Of a stretch of 62,533 bases of DNA, positions 9,641 to 18,870 are shown piece by piece (within the stretch, counting starts at the first letter, position 1; each line of letters opens with the position of its first letter). The notes below the pieces were generated by a model, which made no database searches, was not told the origin of the DNA, and saw only the letters and a program-made list of their open reading frames with translations. The stretch lies in NCBI GenBank assembly GCA_902492935.1, contig CABUNJ010000012.1, positions 1 to 62,533 on the forward strand. The letters run 5' to 3'. Both the position numbers and the translations under genes were made by a program. Source of the stretch: an uncultured Collinsella sp. (GTDB lineage Bacteria; Actinomycetota; Coriobacteriia; Coriobacteriales; Coriobacteriaceae).

Positions 9641-10448
9641 TGAGCACACCCCCAGCACGAAAGCTCACGAGAGCGTAAATCAATACCGATAGACAGCTGG
9701 CTGCCACGCCGTATCCCAGAAGTGTCAGCTGACCCATATCGCTATACCCAAGGGCACATCCGACTCCAAGATACGGCCCCGGAAGAAGGAAAATCCATCG
9801 CAAGGACGGTATGGGCGCCTGAAGGAAGGTTCCGTAGAGCGTCAAGCTCATGACAAATCCAATAATTATCGCAGCCCCGCTCAATACAGCGCTGTCTGTA
9901 ATCCGATAGATGGTCACCGTCTCCAGCGCAACCGATATCACCAATACAGCGTTGACTATCATTGCAGGCAAAAATGCAGTTAGCATATCGTGCGAGAGGT
10001 TATGCCCTCCACGTATTATGGCTATTGCAAAAAGAAGAAGGCAAAGCGCACTATATGCTACGCCAATTATTAAAGCAAACGAAAGCACATGTGCTAGGAC
10101 CCCATTAAAGCGGGTAAGACCTCTTGCTGAAGAAATTCGGTGCCCCTCATCATAGACGCGCTCCTGTAAAATCGCCAGGCAAACGATGAGCGGAACGAAC
10201 AGAGACGTGCCGGCAAAAGCACTGCGCACAAGGGACTCATCGGGTGCAGAAGGATCGATTACATTCCAGCAGAAACCAATATCCTCCCCAAAAACGCTAT
10301 TGCCAAAGGCGAGCAACGTTGTTCCGTTTTTTAGAAAGACACCGAAGAGAAGGCCGAACGCCAGAATAAGCGCAAGACCAAACTTCGCCGGAAACATCCT
10401 GTGCAAACGCATCATATCTGCCTTTATGGGATGGATCGCCCGCTTCAT
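9624..10448 (-). CDS. ABC-2 type transporter permease subunit
   Basis: 274 residues with six predicted helices, beginning with a short cytoplasmic segment (MKRAIHPIKADMMRLHRMF) and a first helix at ~23-42. The start codon overlaps the stop of the ATPase gene by 4 bp, so both are translated together. The layout (one large loop after helix 1, then five helices) fits lantibiotic-immunity or bacitracin-type exporters. No sequence motif fixes the substrate. Confidence 0.65.
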   Translation of the reverse strand: MKRAIHPIKADMMRLHRMFPAKFGLALILAFGLLFGVFLKNGTTLLAFGNSVFGEDIGFCWNVIDPSAPDESLVRSAFAGTSLFVPLIVCLAILQERVYDEGHRISSARGLTRFNGVLAHVLSFALIIGVAYSALCLLLFAIAIIRGGHNLSHDMLTAFLPAMIVNAVLVISVALETVTIYRITDSAVLSGAAIIIGFVMSLTLYGTFLQAPIPSLRWIFLLPGPYLGVGCALGYSDMGQLTLLGYGVAASCLSVLIYALVSFRAGGVLNGSPD

Positions 10449-11206
10449 AGCGAGACCGCCTTCATCAAGCGCCTGTAATACTCTTTTAGGGACGACGCCT
10501 CATCCCTTATGACGTCCATCGATTCCTTTTTCAGCAGTTCGCCGTCATGAATAAACACGCAACTTGTTGCAACTGATGCCAACTCATCCAAATCATGGCT
10601 AGAGACGAGCATGGTCTTACCCTGTTCTCGATTCAATCGACCGATAAGGGCCCATATACTCTCGATGCCCAGCGGGTCCAATCCATTTGCCGGCTCATCG
10701 AAAATTAGTACGTCGGTGTCGCCCAACAAAGCCGTAGCTATATCCAGCCGCCGTTTCATTCCCAGAGAAAAACTGTTCACGCTCTTTTTCTCTTCGACGT
10801 CCAGCCCGACTAGGCTCAAAACGCGAGGAATCTCACGATTCGCATCAAGCCCCCATTCCGCACATCGGATCCGAAGATTCTCAGCCGCACTGAGGGATTG
10901 GTATGCTCCGCAGGAATCTGGCACATAGCCGACACGCGTCCGCATCAGGCTCAGCTCTTTTTTCGACTTGCCCCCAAAGAGCTTCACGCTCCCCGACGAC
11001 GGCTCGCAGAGGCCCAAGACGATTTTAATAAGCGTGCTTTTGCCCGCACCGTTTGCACCAACAAGGGCAAGGAGCTCAGACTGATGCACCTCGAAGGAAA
11101 CGTCATGCAAAACGCGCCGTTTCCCGTAGCGCTTTGACACCTTTGATAACTTTATCGCTGATGCGTTCATCGGCCTCCCGTTCTGCTTGATAGCAAAACC
11201 GCTCAT
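10445..11206 (-). CDS. ABC transporter ATP-binding protein (ABC-2 exporter)
   Basis: 253 residues. Walker A GANGAGKST (~residues 53-61), Q-loop region VGYVPDSCGAY, signature FSLGMKRRLDIATALL, Walker B VLIFDEPANGLDP and H-loop VSSHDLDEL. The signature LGMKRRL rather than LSGGQ is usual in BcrA/CcmA-like exporters. GAAGGAA lies before ATG 11206. It drives the two membrane proteins encoded in overlap downstream. The genes lie behind an Xre/DUF2975 pair with a terminator between, so they probably have their own promoter. Confidence 0.88.
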   Translation of the reverse strand: MSGFAIKQNGRPMNASAIKLSKVSKRYGKRRVLHDVSFEVHQSELLALVGANGAGKSTLIKIVLGLCEPSSGSVKLFGGKSKKELSLMRTRVGYVPDSCGAYQSLSAAENLRIRCAEWGLDANREIPRVLSLVGLDVEEKKSVNSFSLGMKRRLDIATALLGDTDVLIFDEPANGLDPLGIESIWALIGRLNREQGKTMLVSSHDLDELASVATSCVFIHDGELLKKESMDVIRDEASSLKEYYRRLMKAVSL

Positions 11207-11292
11207 ATCGTTCCTTCTTTCCTTTATCGTTTTTCATAGTTGTTATTGTTTTTCGATAACTCATATTTGTCAAGGTAATCTAAAAGAAAGAA

Positions 11293-11309
11293 CCCGTGTT
11301 AGACACGGG
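11293..11309 (-). terminator. Terminator of the DUF2975-Xre operon
   Basis: CCCGTGT TAG ACACGGG; read on the minus strand it is followed by TTCTTTCTTTT. It separates the regulator pair from the exporter genes. Confidence 0.8.
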
Positions 11310-11350
11310 CCCCTTTACGCTGATATTTCGTTATAGTTGTTCGCTTTATG

Positions 11351-11680
11351 CTACTCGTCGCTCAAATCTACAGCAAAGACTGATGTCGGAAGCAACGCCT
11401 CATTGCCTCCGCCGTCCCGCATCTGCCTCACGACATTTTTTGCACGCTCAACAATAAGCTCCTCAAGCTCTTTCTCGCTCACGCGCTGAATAATATCTCC
11501 CGGTTGACAGTCAAGTTCATCGCAAATATCGAGAAGCGTCTTGAGGCGAATAGCTTTAATTTTTCCGTTTCTTAGCTTAGAAATATTAGCCGGAGTATGC
11601 CCCGTGGCACGAATCAGATCAGCACTGGTCTTTCCGGTCTTAAGTAGCTGCGTCTCAAGCTCGATGATGAGATAGCTCAT
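11351..11680 (-). CDS. Xre-family helix-turn-helix regulator
   Basis: 109 residues. Residues ~5-68 form a Cro/CI-type DNA-binding domain of the HTH_26 type: LLKTGKTSADLIRATGHTPA, then NISKLRNGKI in the recognition helix, then TLLDICDELDCQPGDII. The C-terminal ~40 residues are charged and unassigned. The gene follows a DUF2975 membrane protein after 8 nt; this pairing is common in Firmicutes and Actinobacteria, where the regulator is thought to control its own membrane partner. AGGAGG is close to the start. Confidence 0.85.
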   Translation of the reverse strand: MSYLIIELETQLLKTGKTSADLIRATGHTPANISKLRNGKIKAIRLKTLLDICDELDCQPGDIIQRVSEKELEELIVERAKNVVRQMRDGGGNEALLPTSVFAVDLSDE

Positions 11681-11688
11681 GCTTCCTC

Positions 11689-12249
11689 CTACACAAGCTC
11701 GTCAGACTGCTCTTGGAGCAGCGAGGCATAACTCCAGATCACCGAGATACACAGACAGACAGCCGCGCCGATAAGCGACCCCGCATCAAAGGCAACGCCT
11801 TGGCAAATCTCAATAACGAAGGAATGAGGCACGACGTAAAGCTCCAGCCCACCAATGGTAAGATTGACCGATCCGTAGGCACCAATAAGCGAAACCGCGG
11901 CGTTAACAGCAAAGGCAAGCGCAAGAACACGGATAAGCCGCACATGCGTCTTGGTAAAGGGCGAGACGCCTCGCGAGATGTTACGGCTGATCCCACACAG
12001 AACGACAAGCGAAATACCCACGACGAGTGCCAGGCACAGTCCGCTTGGGATAACGATGCACCCGCCATCGAGAAGCGTCACGACGCCGAAAGAATCGACA
12101 GAGGCAACGTTTGCAACCGCATACCAGATCACGTAAACAACCAACGCGGCAAAAGCGACGAGCATCCCTGCAAAAACGGCTGCCATGCAAAAGCCAAGCT
12201 TCCTGATATTTTCGCCCGCTTTGGCCATACGCTGAACGCTGTTAGACAT
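11689..12249 (-). CDS. DUF2975-type membrane protein
   Basis: 186 residues from ATG 12249, with GAGGGTGAG just upstream; the frame runs further upstream without coding character. Four hydrophobic helices (~18-45, 66-92, 113-134, 150-172) and a short charged link (RNISRGVSPFTKTHVRLIR) match DUF2975/YoaS-like proteins. These nearly always sit beside a small Xre regulator, as here. The role is unknown; a membrane sensor or stress-response partner has been suggested for the pairing. Confidence 0.7.
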   Translation of the reverse strand: MSNSVQRMAKAGENIRKLGFCMAAVFAGMLVAFAALVVYVIWYAVANVASVDSFGVVTLLDGGCIVIPSGLCLALVVGISLVVLCGISRNISRGVSPFTKTHVRLIRVLALAFAVNAAVSLIGAYGSVNLTIGGLELYVVPHSFVIEICQGVAFDAGSLIGAAVCLCISVIWSYASLLQEQSDELV

Positions 12250-12391
12250 ACACTCACCCTCATCGACTCTATCGTTATTCGAACAGTTTATCGAACAACG
12301 ATATTGATTGCATGCGGAAAGCCCCGCCAGTGCGCATAGGCCATTTACTAACCCGGAGGGGTGAGCGTGGATTTTTGGACACATATCGAAC

Positions 12392-12455
12392 GAGAGTGGA
12401 TAATCTCCCACTTTGAGGCCGCCACCGGGCCTAAAACGGGAGATTATCCACTCTC
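12392..12455. repeat. Long palindrome, arms GAGTGGATAATCTCCC
   Basis: Arms 12394-12409 and 12438-12453 are perfectly complementary over 16 bp, extended to GAGAG/CTCTC. The loop TTTGAGGCC...GGGCCTAAAAC can form its own stem. It shares this plan with the palindromes near 16.8, 24.6 and 25.8 kb. It lies between the end of the HPt gene and the start of the DUF2975 operon, upstream of the latter. Confidence 0.8.
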
Positions 12456-12479
12456 ATAGTCATCAAGGCCCGCAAGCTC

Positions 12480-12836
12480 TTATTCGGCCGCCTCGCGCAG
12501 GGCTGACATCGTTGCCGCATATTGCTGCTGCAGCGCATGCATTCCCTCGCGAGCGCCGTCAACGGTATCGGCTCCGCGCAGCGCCTCGGTCACCACGACC
12601 GCCGGCTCGTACAGATTATCGAATCCCAGGTTCTGGCTCACGCCCTTGAGCGTGTGCGCTGCCATAAACGCACCTTCGGCGTCTCCCGCCGCCATGGCGA
12701 CTTCAAGCTTGTCCATGCTCTCGTCATCCAAAAACTTGAGGGCAAAGCGGCTAAGCATCTCCTCGCCCATCAGCCGAGCGCACGCGTCATCATAATTGGC
12801 GCCGATCTTCTCATACGCCTCACGCATGGAAATCAT
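12480..12836 (-). CDS. Histidine phosphotransfer (HPt) domain protein
   Basis: 118 residues, a stand-alone HPt domain. The phospho-accepting His is in AAHTLKGVSQNLGF near residue 61, inside the helix-bundle pattern of the family. HPt proteins relay phosphoryl groups between a kinase and a response-regulator domain. It lies 24 nt downstream of the GGDEF-REC-HD-GYP gene, so the REC domain there is the natural partner. No histidine kinase is adjacent. The assignment is firm; the partner is inferred from the operon. Confidence 0.88.
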   Translation of the reverse strand: MISMREAYEKIGANYDDACARLMGEEMLSRFALKFLDDESMDKLEVAMAAGDAEGAFMAAHTLKGVSQNLGFDNLYEPAVVVTEALRGADTVDGAREGMHALQQQYAATMSALREAAE

Positions 12837-12860
12837 GGATTAAAAACTCCTTTGGTCAAA

Positions 12861-14741
12861 CTAAATCGTAGGAAACGCGACGACATCGGCGGGGCGTGCC
12901 AATGTCTCGGCAATTTGGTCTTGCACCTCGAGCAAACAGTCGAGCAGCAACGGGTTAAAGGTGCCGCACTTACCGTCCAGAATCATCTTGATCGCTTCCT
13001 CGTGCGGGATAGCGTCCTTGTACACGCGCACGCTCGTCAGGGCATCGTACACGTCGGCCACCGAAACCACCTGTGCGGCAATGGGAATTTCATCGCCCTT
13101 AAGGCCATCGGGATAACCCTTGCCGTCCCAGCGCTCGTGGTGCCAACGCGCGATCTGGTACGCATATTCCATAAGCGCATTGCCGGCGTGATGGCTACCC
13201 AGCTCACGCAGCATGTCGGCGCCGATCGTGGTATGCGTCTTCATAATCTCGAACTCCTCGGGCGTAAGGCGTCCGGGCTTGTTGAGAATCGCATCGTCAA
13301 TCGACATCTTGCCGATATCGTGTAGCGCCGAAGCAAGGGCGATCGTGGAGCGTTCCTCATTGTCGAGGGAGATGGTGCCACTACGCTGGACCAGACAGCC
13401 AAGCAGCAGCTCGGTCAGCTTCTCGATGTTCGTAACGTGCCTGCCGCTCTCGCCGTTGCGAAGCTCCATGACGCCGGCCATGATGTCGATGAGCATGCGA
13501 CTGTTCTTGACGCGCTCGTTGTACTGCTGGGACAGCAGGTTCGTCAGGCGGCGCTGCTTGGCGTATAGGCGGATGGTGTTGCTTACACGGCGGCGCACGA
13601 CACGGGAGTCAAACGGGCGGTTGATATAGTCCGAGGCGCCCAGCTCGTACGCGCGCAGAACCATATCATCGGAATCTTCGCTCGAAATCATGATGACGGG
13701 CAGATTGTCACTAACCGATCGGCGCGACAGACCGGCCAGCACCTCAAAGCCGCTTACGCCCGGCATGACAATATCCAGCAGCACGAGCGACAGCTCATCG
13801 CCATAGCGGTCGACCATGTCGAGCGCGGTGCGACCGTTATCGGCCTCGAAGATGCAATACTCGTCCTTGAGCATCTCGTTGAGAATGGCTCGGTTCATCT
13901 CGGAGTCATCGACAATAAGCACCAAAGGCTTTTCGCTTTGGAAGGCCTCGATGGAATCGGCATCGGTCACGACCGTACCGGCTTTTGCCTTAGCGCGGCT
14001 CAATAACTGGACAGCGCGGCCAACGCCCTCATCGACCGTCTCGCCATGAATGCGAACGCCACCAACACATGCCGTCAAGCTCACGTACTCATGGCCCGGA
14101 ATAATCGTGGAATGAACGGCTTCGGATACCTGATGCAGGCGACGGGCGAAGTCATCGGAGGGAATATTGGGCATGACGACCACAAACTTGTCGCAGCCAT
14201 AGCGCACAAGCTCGTCAGTCGAACGAATTCCGCTGCGTATGGCTGTCGCCACAGCACCGAGCGCAAGGTCGCCGGCATGACGGCCACACGTATCGTTGAA
14301 GACCCTAAAATCATCAAGGTCGATCATCGCAACGCCGGCATTCATACGGGCGCTTCGGAGCTTTTCCTCGTAATACCGGCGATTGTGTACACTCGTCAGC
14401 ACGTCGGTGTAGACAAGGTCCTCTTCTGCAGCCTCTTGCTCATCGATCGGACGCACCATCAGCAAGACATGAGGCTCGCCCTCGACCTTTAGAGGGCGCA
14501 GACGGGCGCGGTACTCGGCACCATCATTGAGCAGCTGCTCCGATACCTCATCGGAACCTGCCAAGGCCTCAAGACTCGACTGACGCAGACAAGGGCAGCG
14601 ATCGCCGGCAAGCAAGCAGTTAGGCTCGCTCTTAATCTGATCGGCCGACAGCAAACGCACCACGGGGTAGGTCTTCGCGACGCGGGCGACCTCGGCGGCG
14701 GCCTCCTCGTCGGTTAGATTGGCCTCGTGATTATTGAGCAT
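12861..14741 (-). CDS. GGDEF - receiver - HD-GYP multidomain protein
   Basis: 626 residues. Order: N-terminal PAS-like region (~1-110); a GGDEF domain (~110-265) whose active-site loop reads GCDKF near residue 185 instead of GGDEF/GGEEF, so diguanylate cyclase activity is doubtful; a receiver domain (~275-395) with VLIVDDSE and phospho-acceptor Asp in LLDIVMPG (~324); and a C-terminal HD-GYP domain with HDIGK (~474) and HHERWDGKGYPDG (~535), intact for c-di-GMP hydrolysis. Likely a receiver-controlled c-di-GMP phosphodiesterase, fed by the HPt protein encoded just downstream. The 211 bp upstream hold no other gene. Confidence 0.9.
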   Translation of the reverse strand: MLNNHEANLTDEEAAAEVARVAKTYPVVRLLSADQIKSEPNCLLAGDRCPCLRQSSLEALAGSDEVSEQLLNDGAEYRARLRPLKVEGEPHVLLMVRPIDEQEAAEEDLVYTDVLTSVHNRRYYEEKLRSARMNAGVAMIDLDDFRVFNDTCGRHAGDLALGAVATAIRSGIRSTDELVRYGCDKFVVVMPNIPSDDFARRLHQVSEAVHSTIIPGHEYVSLTACVGGVRIHGETVDEGVGRAVQLLSRAKAKAGTVVTDADSIEAFQSEKPLVLIVDDSEMNRAILNEMLKDEYCIFEADNGRTALDMVDRYGDELSLVLLDIVMPGVSGFEVLAGLSRRSVSDNLPVIMISSEDSDDMVLRAYELGASDYINRPFDSRVVRRRVSNTIRLYAKQRRLTNLLSQQYNERVKNSRMLIDIMAGVMELRNGESGRHVTNIEKLTELLLGCLVQRSGTISLDNEERSTIALASALHDIGKMSIDDAILNKPGRLTPEEFEIMKTHTTIGADMLRELGSHHAGNALMEYAYQIARWHHERWDGKGYPDGLKGDEIPIAAQVVSVADVYDALTSVRVYKDAIPHEEAIKMILDGKCGTFNPLLLDCLLEVQDQIAETLARPADVVAFPTI

Positions 14742-14952
14742 ATGGGGCCCTTTCGATAGCTTCGCATAGTAGCGGTGGGTTCCAAATGTTACAAGGGTAA
14801 CACCTTGCCGATGCAGGTAAGCACGTGAATGCCGTTACATTTTTATGAGTTGGCAGACGGCGCAATTGGAGCCGCAAACGTAAGGTTTTGAGCACATTTG
14901 TTAACAAGGCCGAAACGTTTGCGGGTGAAGTCTGCTTTGGCTATTGCGGGTG

Positions 14953-15750
14953 CTAGAGCCCCAGGATGTCACGGACAGTCTGGGCAGCCGCTACCGGGCG
15001 ATCGCGCAGGCCGTTGTGCGCGCCGGGAACCATTACGAGTGGACAGTCCAAAAGCTCAGCCGCCACCCTTGTGCCCGCCTCGCGAGGCGTGTCAATCGAG
15101 AGCTCGCCCAGGAGCACGGCGGCCACCGTTTTCGACGCACGAACACTATCCCAATCGGGAACGCAGGTCATAGTAATCCCGTATTCGTTTGCCATGAAAC
15201 TACGGCCGTTGCGCAGGGCATGCTTGGCTTCTGCCTCGGTTAACTTGGGGGCCTCAGGGTCCGAATCGCCGATGACGCCCAGGAAGGCCCGTAATGCCCT
15301 GGAGACCTTTCCCGCGGCGATCATCTCGAGCAAAACCGGGGCCGCGCCCAGACCGGCACCCTCAGCCGTCACGGCGGGTTCATGCAGAATCGCACGCGGG
15401 ATTATGGTGGGGTTTGCACGGAGAAGCTCCAGGGCCACCAACGTACCGGCACTGTGCGCGAGCACGTTTGCCGGAGCTCCAATATGCTCGATAACGGCCT
15501 GCAGGTCGGCAGCCTGGGCGGCGAGGTCGTAGCGTCCGTCTGCAGCGTCGCCGCTCTCGCCGCAACCGCGGCGGTCGTAGGCAATGACGCGACAGTCGCG
15601 GGCGAGCTCGCGGGCGATGGCGTCAAAAAAGACACCGTCGACGCAGGCGCCGTGCACGCACACCAAGGCGGGTGCATCGGACGATACACCCGGGCCGGCA
15701 TATTCGCGACAGACAATCGTGGTGCCCGCGTTCTCGACCGTAAAATCCAT
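14953..15750 (-). CDS. Alpha/beta-fold hydrolase
   Basis: 265 residues. The oxyanion motif VHGACVDGVFFD is near residue 33, the nucleophile elbow AHSAG near 97-101 (Ser99), and the late Asp/His pair fits PDWDSV and PGAHNGL. The strand-helix order matches the AB_hydrolase_1 family. The Ser nucleophile means esterase- or lactonase-like hydrolysis, but the substrate cannot be read from sequence. GGGGG precedes ATG 15750. It is monocistronic and divergent from the radical SAM gene; the 225-bp gap between them holds a weak hairpin (CCATCCA / TGGATGG near 15770-15801). Confidence 0.8.
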   Translation of the reverse strand: MDFTVENAGTTIVCREYAGPGVSSDAPALVCVHGACVDGVFFDAIARELARDCRVIAYDRRGCGESGDAADGRYDLAAQAADLQAVIEHIGAPANVLAHSAGTLVALELLRANPTIIPRAILHEPAVTAEGAGLGAAPVLLEMIAAGKVSRALRAFLGVIGDSDPEAPKLTEAEAKHALRNGRSFMANEYGITMTCVPDWDSVRASKTVAAVLLGELSIDTPREAGTRVAAELLDCPLVMVPGAHNGLRDRPVAAAQTVRDILGL

Positions 15751-15975
15751 GTTGTGCCCCCATCATCAATGCCCATCCAGTTGTACATCAGTACGGTTGG
15801 ATGGACCCGCATTTCCTTACGCCTTGTTAACAGATTAACTGTACCTGACCCGAGACTTTTCATGGCACCGCATAATGAGCGACGTGAAAAAACGAAACTT
15901 GTAAAGCAAGAGCCCACGCCTTGCTTTGGAGCCGATGCTATGCTTAGGCACAATTGTCTTGAGGAGCATATGCCT

Positions 15976-16752
15976 ATGTCTACGTTTTTGAATGCCAGCC
16001 CCATCTTTGGGCCCGTTCGCAGCCGTCGCCTTGGTCTCTCGCTCGGCGTCAACATGATGCCGGCCAGCGGCAAAATCTGTACGTTCGACTGCATTTACTG
16101 CGAAAACGGCCTCAACGCCGAGCGCCCCTGCCATGAGCCGTACAACACAGCTGCCGTGGTACTCGACGCGCTCGAGGCAAAGCTGCGCGAGATGGCAGCC
16201 GAGGGCGAGTTACCCGATGTGATCACCTTCGCAGGCAACGGCGAGCCCACCGCCGCACCCGAGTTTCCGCAGGCCATCGCCGGCGCCGTTGCGCTGCGCG
16301 ACCAGCTAGCCCCAAACTCCAAGATCGCCGTGCTCTCCAACGGCACGCGCGCCGGCCGTCCCCAGGTGCACGATGCGCTCATGATGGTCGACGACAACAT
16401 CCTCAAGCTGGATACGGTCGATCCGGCATTTATCCAGCTGCTCGATCAACCCGTTGGCCCTTACGATGTGGAGCACCAGATCGAGACGTTCGCGAGCTTT
16501 AACGGCCACGTCATTATCCAGACGATCTTTTTGACCGGCGAGTATCAGGGCAAGCTCATCGACAACACCGGCGAGGAATACGTCGCCCCCTGGCTCGCGG
16601 CGCTTGAGCGCATTCGTCCGCAGGAGGCGACCATCTACACGGTGGCGCGCGAGACGCCGGTCGCCGGCCTTGCCAAAGCAGCACCCGACGTCCTCGACGC
16701 CATTGCCGCGCGCGTGCGCGCCCTCGGCATTCCCTGCCAAGTGAGCTACTAG
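15976..16752 (+). CDS. Radical SAM protein (COG0731-like)
   Basis: 258 residues from ATG 15976; an ATG at 15970 (two residues longer) is equally in frame. GAGGAG at 15961 gives 9-nt spacing to the chosen start. The iron-sulphur motif is CTFDCIYC (CxxxCxxC) near residue 37, followed by the SAM-binding FAGNGEPTAAPEFP near 80. The fold and the C-terminal ETPVAGL segment resemble the group named Fe-S oxidoreductase or wyosine-like. The reaction is unknown. It is a single gene followed by a palindrome. Confidence 0.82.
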   Translation: MSTFLNASPIFGPVRSRRLGLSLGVNMMPASGKICTFDCIYCENGLNAERPCHEPYNTAAVVLDALEAKLREMAAEGELPDVITFAGNGEPTAAPEFPQAIAGAVALRDQLAPNSKIAVLSNGTRAGRPQVHDALMMVDDNILKLDTVDPAFIQLLDQPVGPYDVEHQIETFASFNGHVIIQTIFLTGEYQGKLIDNTGEEYVAPWLAALERIRPQEATIYTVARETPVAGLAKAAPDVLDAIAARVRALGIPCQVSY

Positions 16753-16793
16753 CAAAACCACGCAGCAGCTAGTGTCAGCCATCCCGCTCCATC

Positions 16794-16860
16794 AGTTGCG
16801 GTGATATAGTTCCTATTTATGCTGTTAAACCGCTTAAATCGGAACTATATCACCGCAACT
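16794..16860. repeat. Long palindrome, arms GTTGCGGTGATATAGTTCC
   Basis: Arms 16794-16813 and 16841-16860 pair over 20 bp with no mismatch; the 27-nt loop is AT-rich. The same arm word recurs, with changes matched in both arms, at 24603 and 25827. It sits upstream of the methionine aminopeptidase promoter region. Confidence 0.85.
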
Positions 16861-16912
16861 TTTATGGACGCGTGAGTGGGCTATACTAGCTGCGGATGAA
16901 AGGAAGTTAGCC

Positions 16913-17800
16913 ATGTATGACAAAGGACCCGTGCCTGGCCGCAACGACGCTTGCTGGTGCGGCAGCGGCAAGAAATACAAGAAATGCCATAGCGCCTTTG
17001 ACGAGCGCCTCGAGCGCTTGTGGGAAGAGGGCTGGGAGGTTCTGCCCCGCACGCTCTACAAGACGCCCGCCGATATCGAGGGCATCAAGCGCTCGGCAGC
17101 CATCAACGTGGGCGTGCTCGATTATGTGGGCGAGCATATCGCTGCAGGCATGACCACCAACCAGATCGACCAGATGATCTACGACTACACCATCGAGCAC
17201 GGTGGTACGCCGGCCGACCTCAACTACGAAGGCTACCCCAAGAGCGTGTGCACCTCGATCAACGACGTGGTCTGCCACGGCATCCCCTGCGATGCGGACG
17301 TGCTGCACGAGGGCGACATCATCAACGTGGACTGCTCTACGATCCTAGACGGCTACTTTAGTGATTCGAGCCGCATGTTCTGCATCGGCGAGGTCTCGGC
17401 CGAGCGCCAGCGCCTGGTCGACGTCACCCGCGCCAGCGTGGAGGCGGGTCTGGCGGCCGTCAAGCCGTGGCTGCCGCTGTCCGTCATGGCCGAGGCCGTA
17501 CAAAAGACGGTCGAGAACGCCGGCTTTAGCGTGGTGCGCGAGTACGGCGGACACGGCATCGGTAAGGAGTTCCACGAGGACCCGTTTGTGGGCTTTACCA
17601 CCGAGGCACCCGATGTGGACACCATCATGGCTCCGGGCATGGTCTTTACCATCGAGCCCATGGTCAATGCCGGAGCGCCCGACATCAAGATTAGCAAGGG
17701 CGACGGCTGGTGTGTGCGCACCAAGGACGGTAGCGACTCCGCCCAGTGCGAGGTACAACTCGTGGTGACCGAGGATGGTTACGAGCTGCTGAGCTGGTAG
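16913..17800 (+). CDS. map: Type I methionine aminopeptidase with SEC-C zinc motif
   Basis: 295 residues. The N-terminus carries a SEC-C type zinc-binding motif, CWCGSGKKYKKCH (Cys14, Cys16, Cys25, His26), used in other MAPs for ribosome or partner contact. The catalytic domain follows (~50-295): the five metal ligands fit VDCSTILDGYFSDSSRMF (two Asp), GGHGIGKEFHEDP (His), FTIEPMV (Glu) and the final SAQCEVQLVV (Glu). It removes the initiator Met from nascent proteins. GGAAG precedes the ATG, and a strong terminator follows. Confidence 0.93.
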   Translation: MYDKGPVPGRNDACWCGSGKKYKKCHSAFDERLERLWEEGWEVLPRTLYKTPADIEGIKRSAAINVGVLDYVGEHIAAGMTTNQIDQMIYDYTIEHGGTPADLNYEGYPKSVCTSINDVVCHGIPCDADVLHEGDIINVDCSTILDGYFSDSSRMFCIGEVSAERQRLVDVTRASVEAGLAAVKPWLPLSVMAEAVQKTVENAGFSVVREYGGHGIGKEFHEDPFVGFTTEAPDVDTIMAPGMVFTIEPMVNAGAPDIKISKGDGWCVRTKDGSDSAQCEVQLVVTEDGYELLSW

Positions 17801-17809
17801 CCGTGAATG

Positions 17810-17848
17810 CGCCGGATGCCGACGGGCACGCCCGTCTTGCATCCGGCG
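17810..17848 (+). terminator. Terminator of map
   Basis: CGCCGGATGC / GCATCCGGCG around an inner GACGGGC/GCCCGTC stem, then TTTTTATTT. Confidence 0.88.
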
Positions 17849-17873
17849 TTTTTATTTGAACGTTTTGTCTGAT

Positions 17874-17912
17874 AAAACCTGCCAAAATAAACCTGTCCCT
17901 TTTTTGGCAGGT
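17874..17912. repeat. REP-like element (AACCTGCCAAAATAAACC)
   Basis: Arms AACCTGCCAAAA / TTTTTTGGCAGGT around TAAACCTGTCCC. One of seven copies; it sits between the map terminator and the dehydrogenase start, 20 nt before the GTG. Confidence 0.85.
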
Positions 17913-17931
17913 CGAGCGGAAAGGACTGCTT

Positions 17932-18867
17932 GTGAACATCCTGGTTTTGCTGCCCGTCAACGACCGCCATCGCGCAATTCTTGAGTCGAGCGCTCCGGGC
18001 GAGGACTTTATCTACACGAGCTCCGACGCCGCCACGCGCGAGCAGGTCGCCGATGCCGACGTGATCTTGGGCAACATCGACCCTGACATGCTCACGGCAT
18101 GCGAACATCTCCAGCTGTTGCAATTGCAGACCGCCGGCTATGACGATTACCTTGCCGCCGGCACCGTGCCGGCCGACGCCAAACTGTCTTGCTCGGTAGG
18201 CGCCTACGGCCAGGCCGTGAGCGAGCACATGTTTGCCATGGTGCTGTCTATGATGAAACGCCTGCCCGGCTACCAGGACCTGCAGCGCGAGCATCGCTGG
18301 GAGGACTTGGGCGCGGTCACCTCGCTCAAAAACGCCAACGTGCTGGTGCTGGGCGCGGGCGATATCGGCGGCCACTTTGCCACGCTCTGCCGCAGCATGG
18401 GCGCGCACGTCCGCGGCATCAAGCGCCATCCGCTCGTCTACCCCATTGTGTTTGAGGACATGGACGGCATGGACGCCCTGCCCGAGCGCCTAGCCGAGGC
18501 CGACGTCGTCGCAGCCTTTATGCCCAGCACACCCGAGACTCGCGGCCTGGCGAACGCCGAGTTCTTCGCCGCGATGAAGCCGGGCGCCTTCTTTGCCAAT
18601 GGCGGCCGCGGTGACCTTGTTGTTGCCGACGATCTGGTTGCCGCTCTGGAGTCCGGACACCTTGCCGGTGCCGCGATCGACGTCACCGACCCCGAGCCGC
18701 TGCCTGAGGCAAGCCCCCTGTGGGATGCGCCCAACATGCTCATCACACCGCACGTCTCGGGCTGGTTCCACCTGGCAGCCACGCTCAACAACGTGGTCGA
18801 CATCGCCGCGGAGAACCTGCGTCACCTGCAGGCCGGCGAGACCCTGCGCTGCTGGATCGAACATTAG
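17932..18867 (+). CDS. D-isomer-specific 2-hydroxyacid dehydrogenase family protein
   Basis: 311 residues from a GTG at 17932 behind GGAAAGGA. The NAD-binding motif is VLGAGDIGGHFA near residue 140. Catalytic residues fit ANGGRGDLV (Arg ~223), DPEPLPEASPLW (Glu) and ITPHVSGW (His ~280). The family interconverts 2-hydroxy and 2-keto acids (or glyoxylate-type substrates). Substrate not evident. It stands alone between two REP-like elements and is followed at once by a two-hairpin element. Confidence 0.85.
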   Translation: MNILVLLPVNDRHRAILESSAPGEDFIYTSSDAATREQVADADVILGNIDPDMLTACEHLQLLQLQTAGYDDYLAAGTVPADAKLSCSVGAYGQAVSEHMFAMVLSMMKRLPGYQDLQREHRWEDLGAVTSLKNANVLVLGAGDIGGHFATLCRSMGAHVRGIKRHPLVYPIVFEDMDGMDALPERLAEADVVAAFMPSTPETRGLANAEFFAAMKPGAFFANGGRGDLVVADDLVAALESGHLAGAAIDVTDPEPLPEASPLWDAPNMLITPHVSGWFHLAATLNNVVDIAAENLRHLQAGETLRCWIEH

Positions 18868-18870
18868 GGT

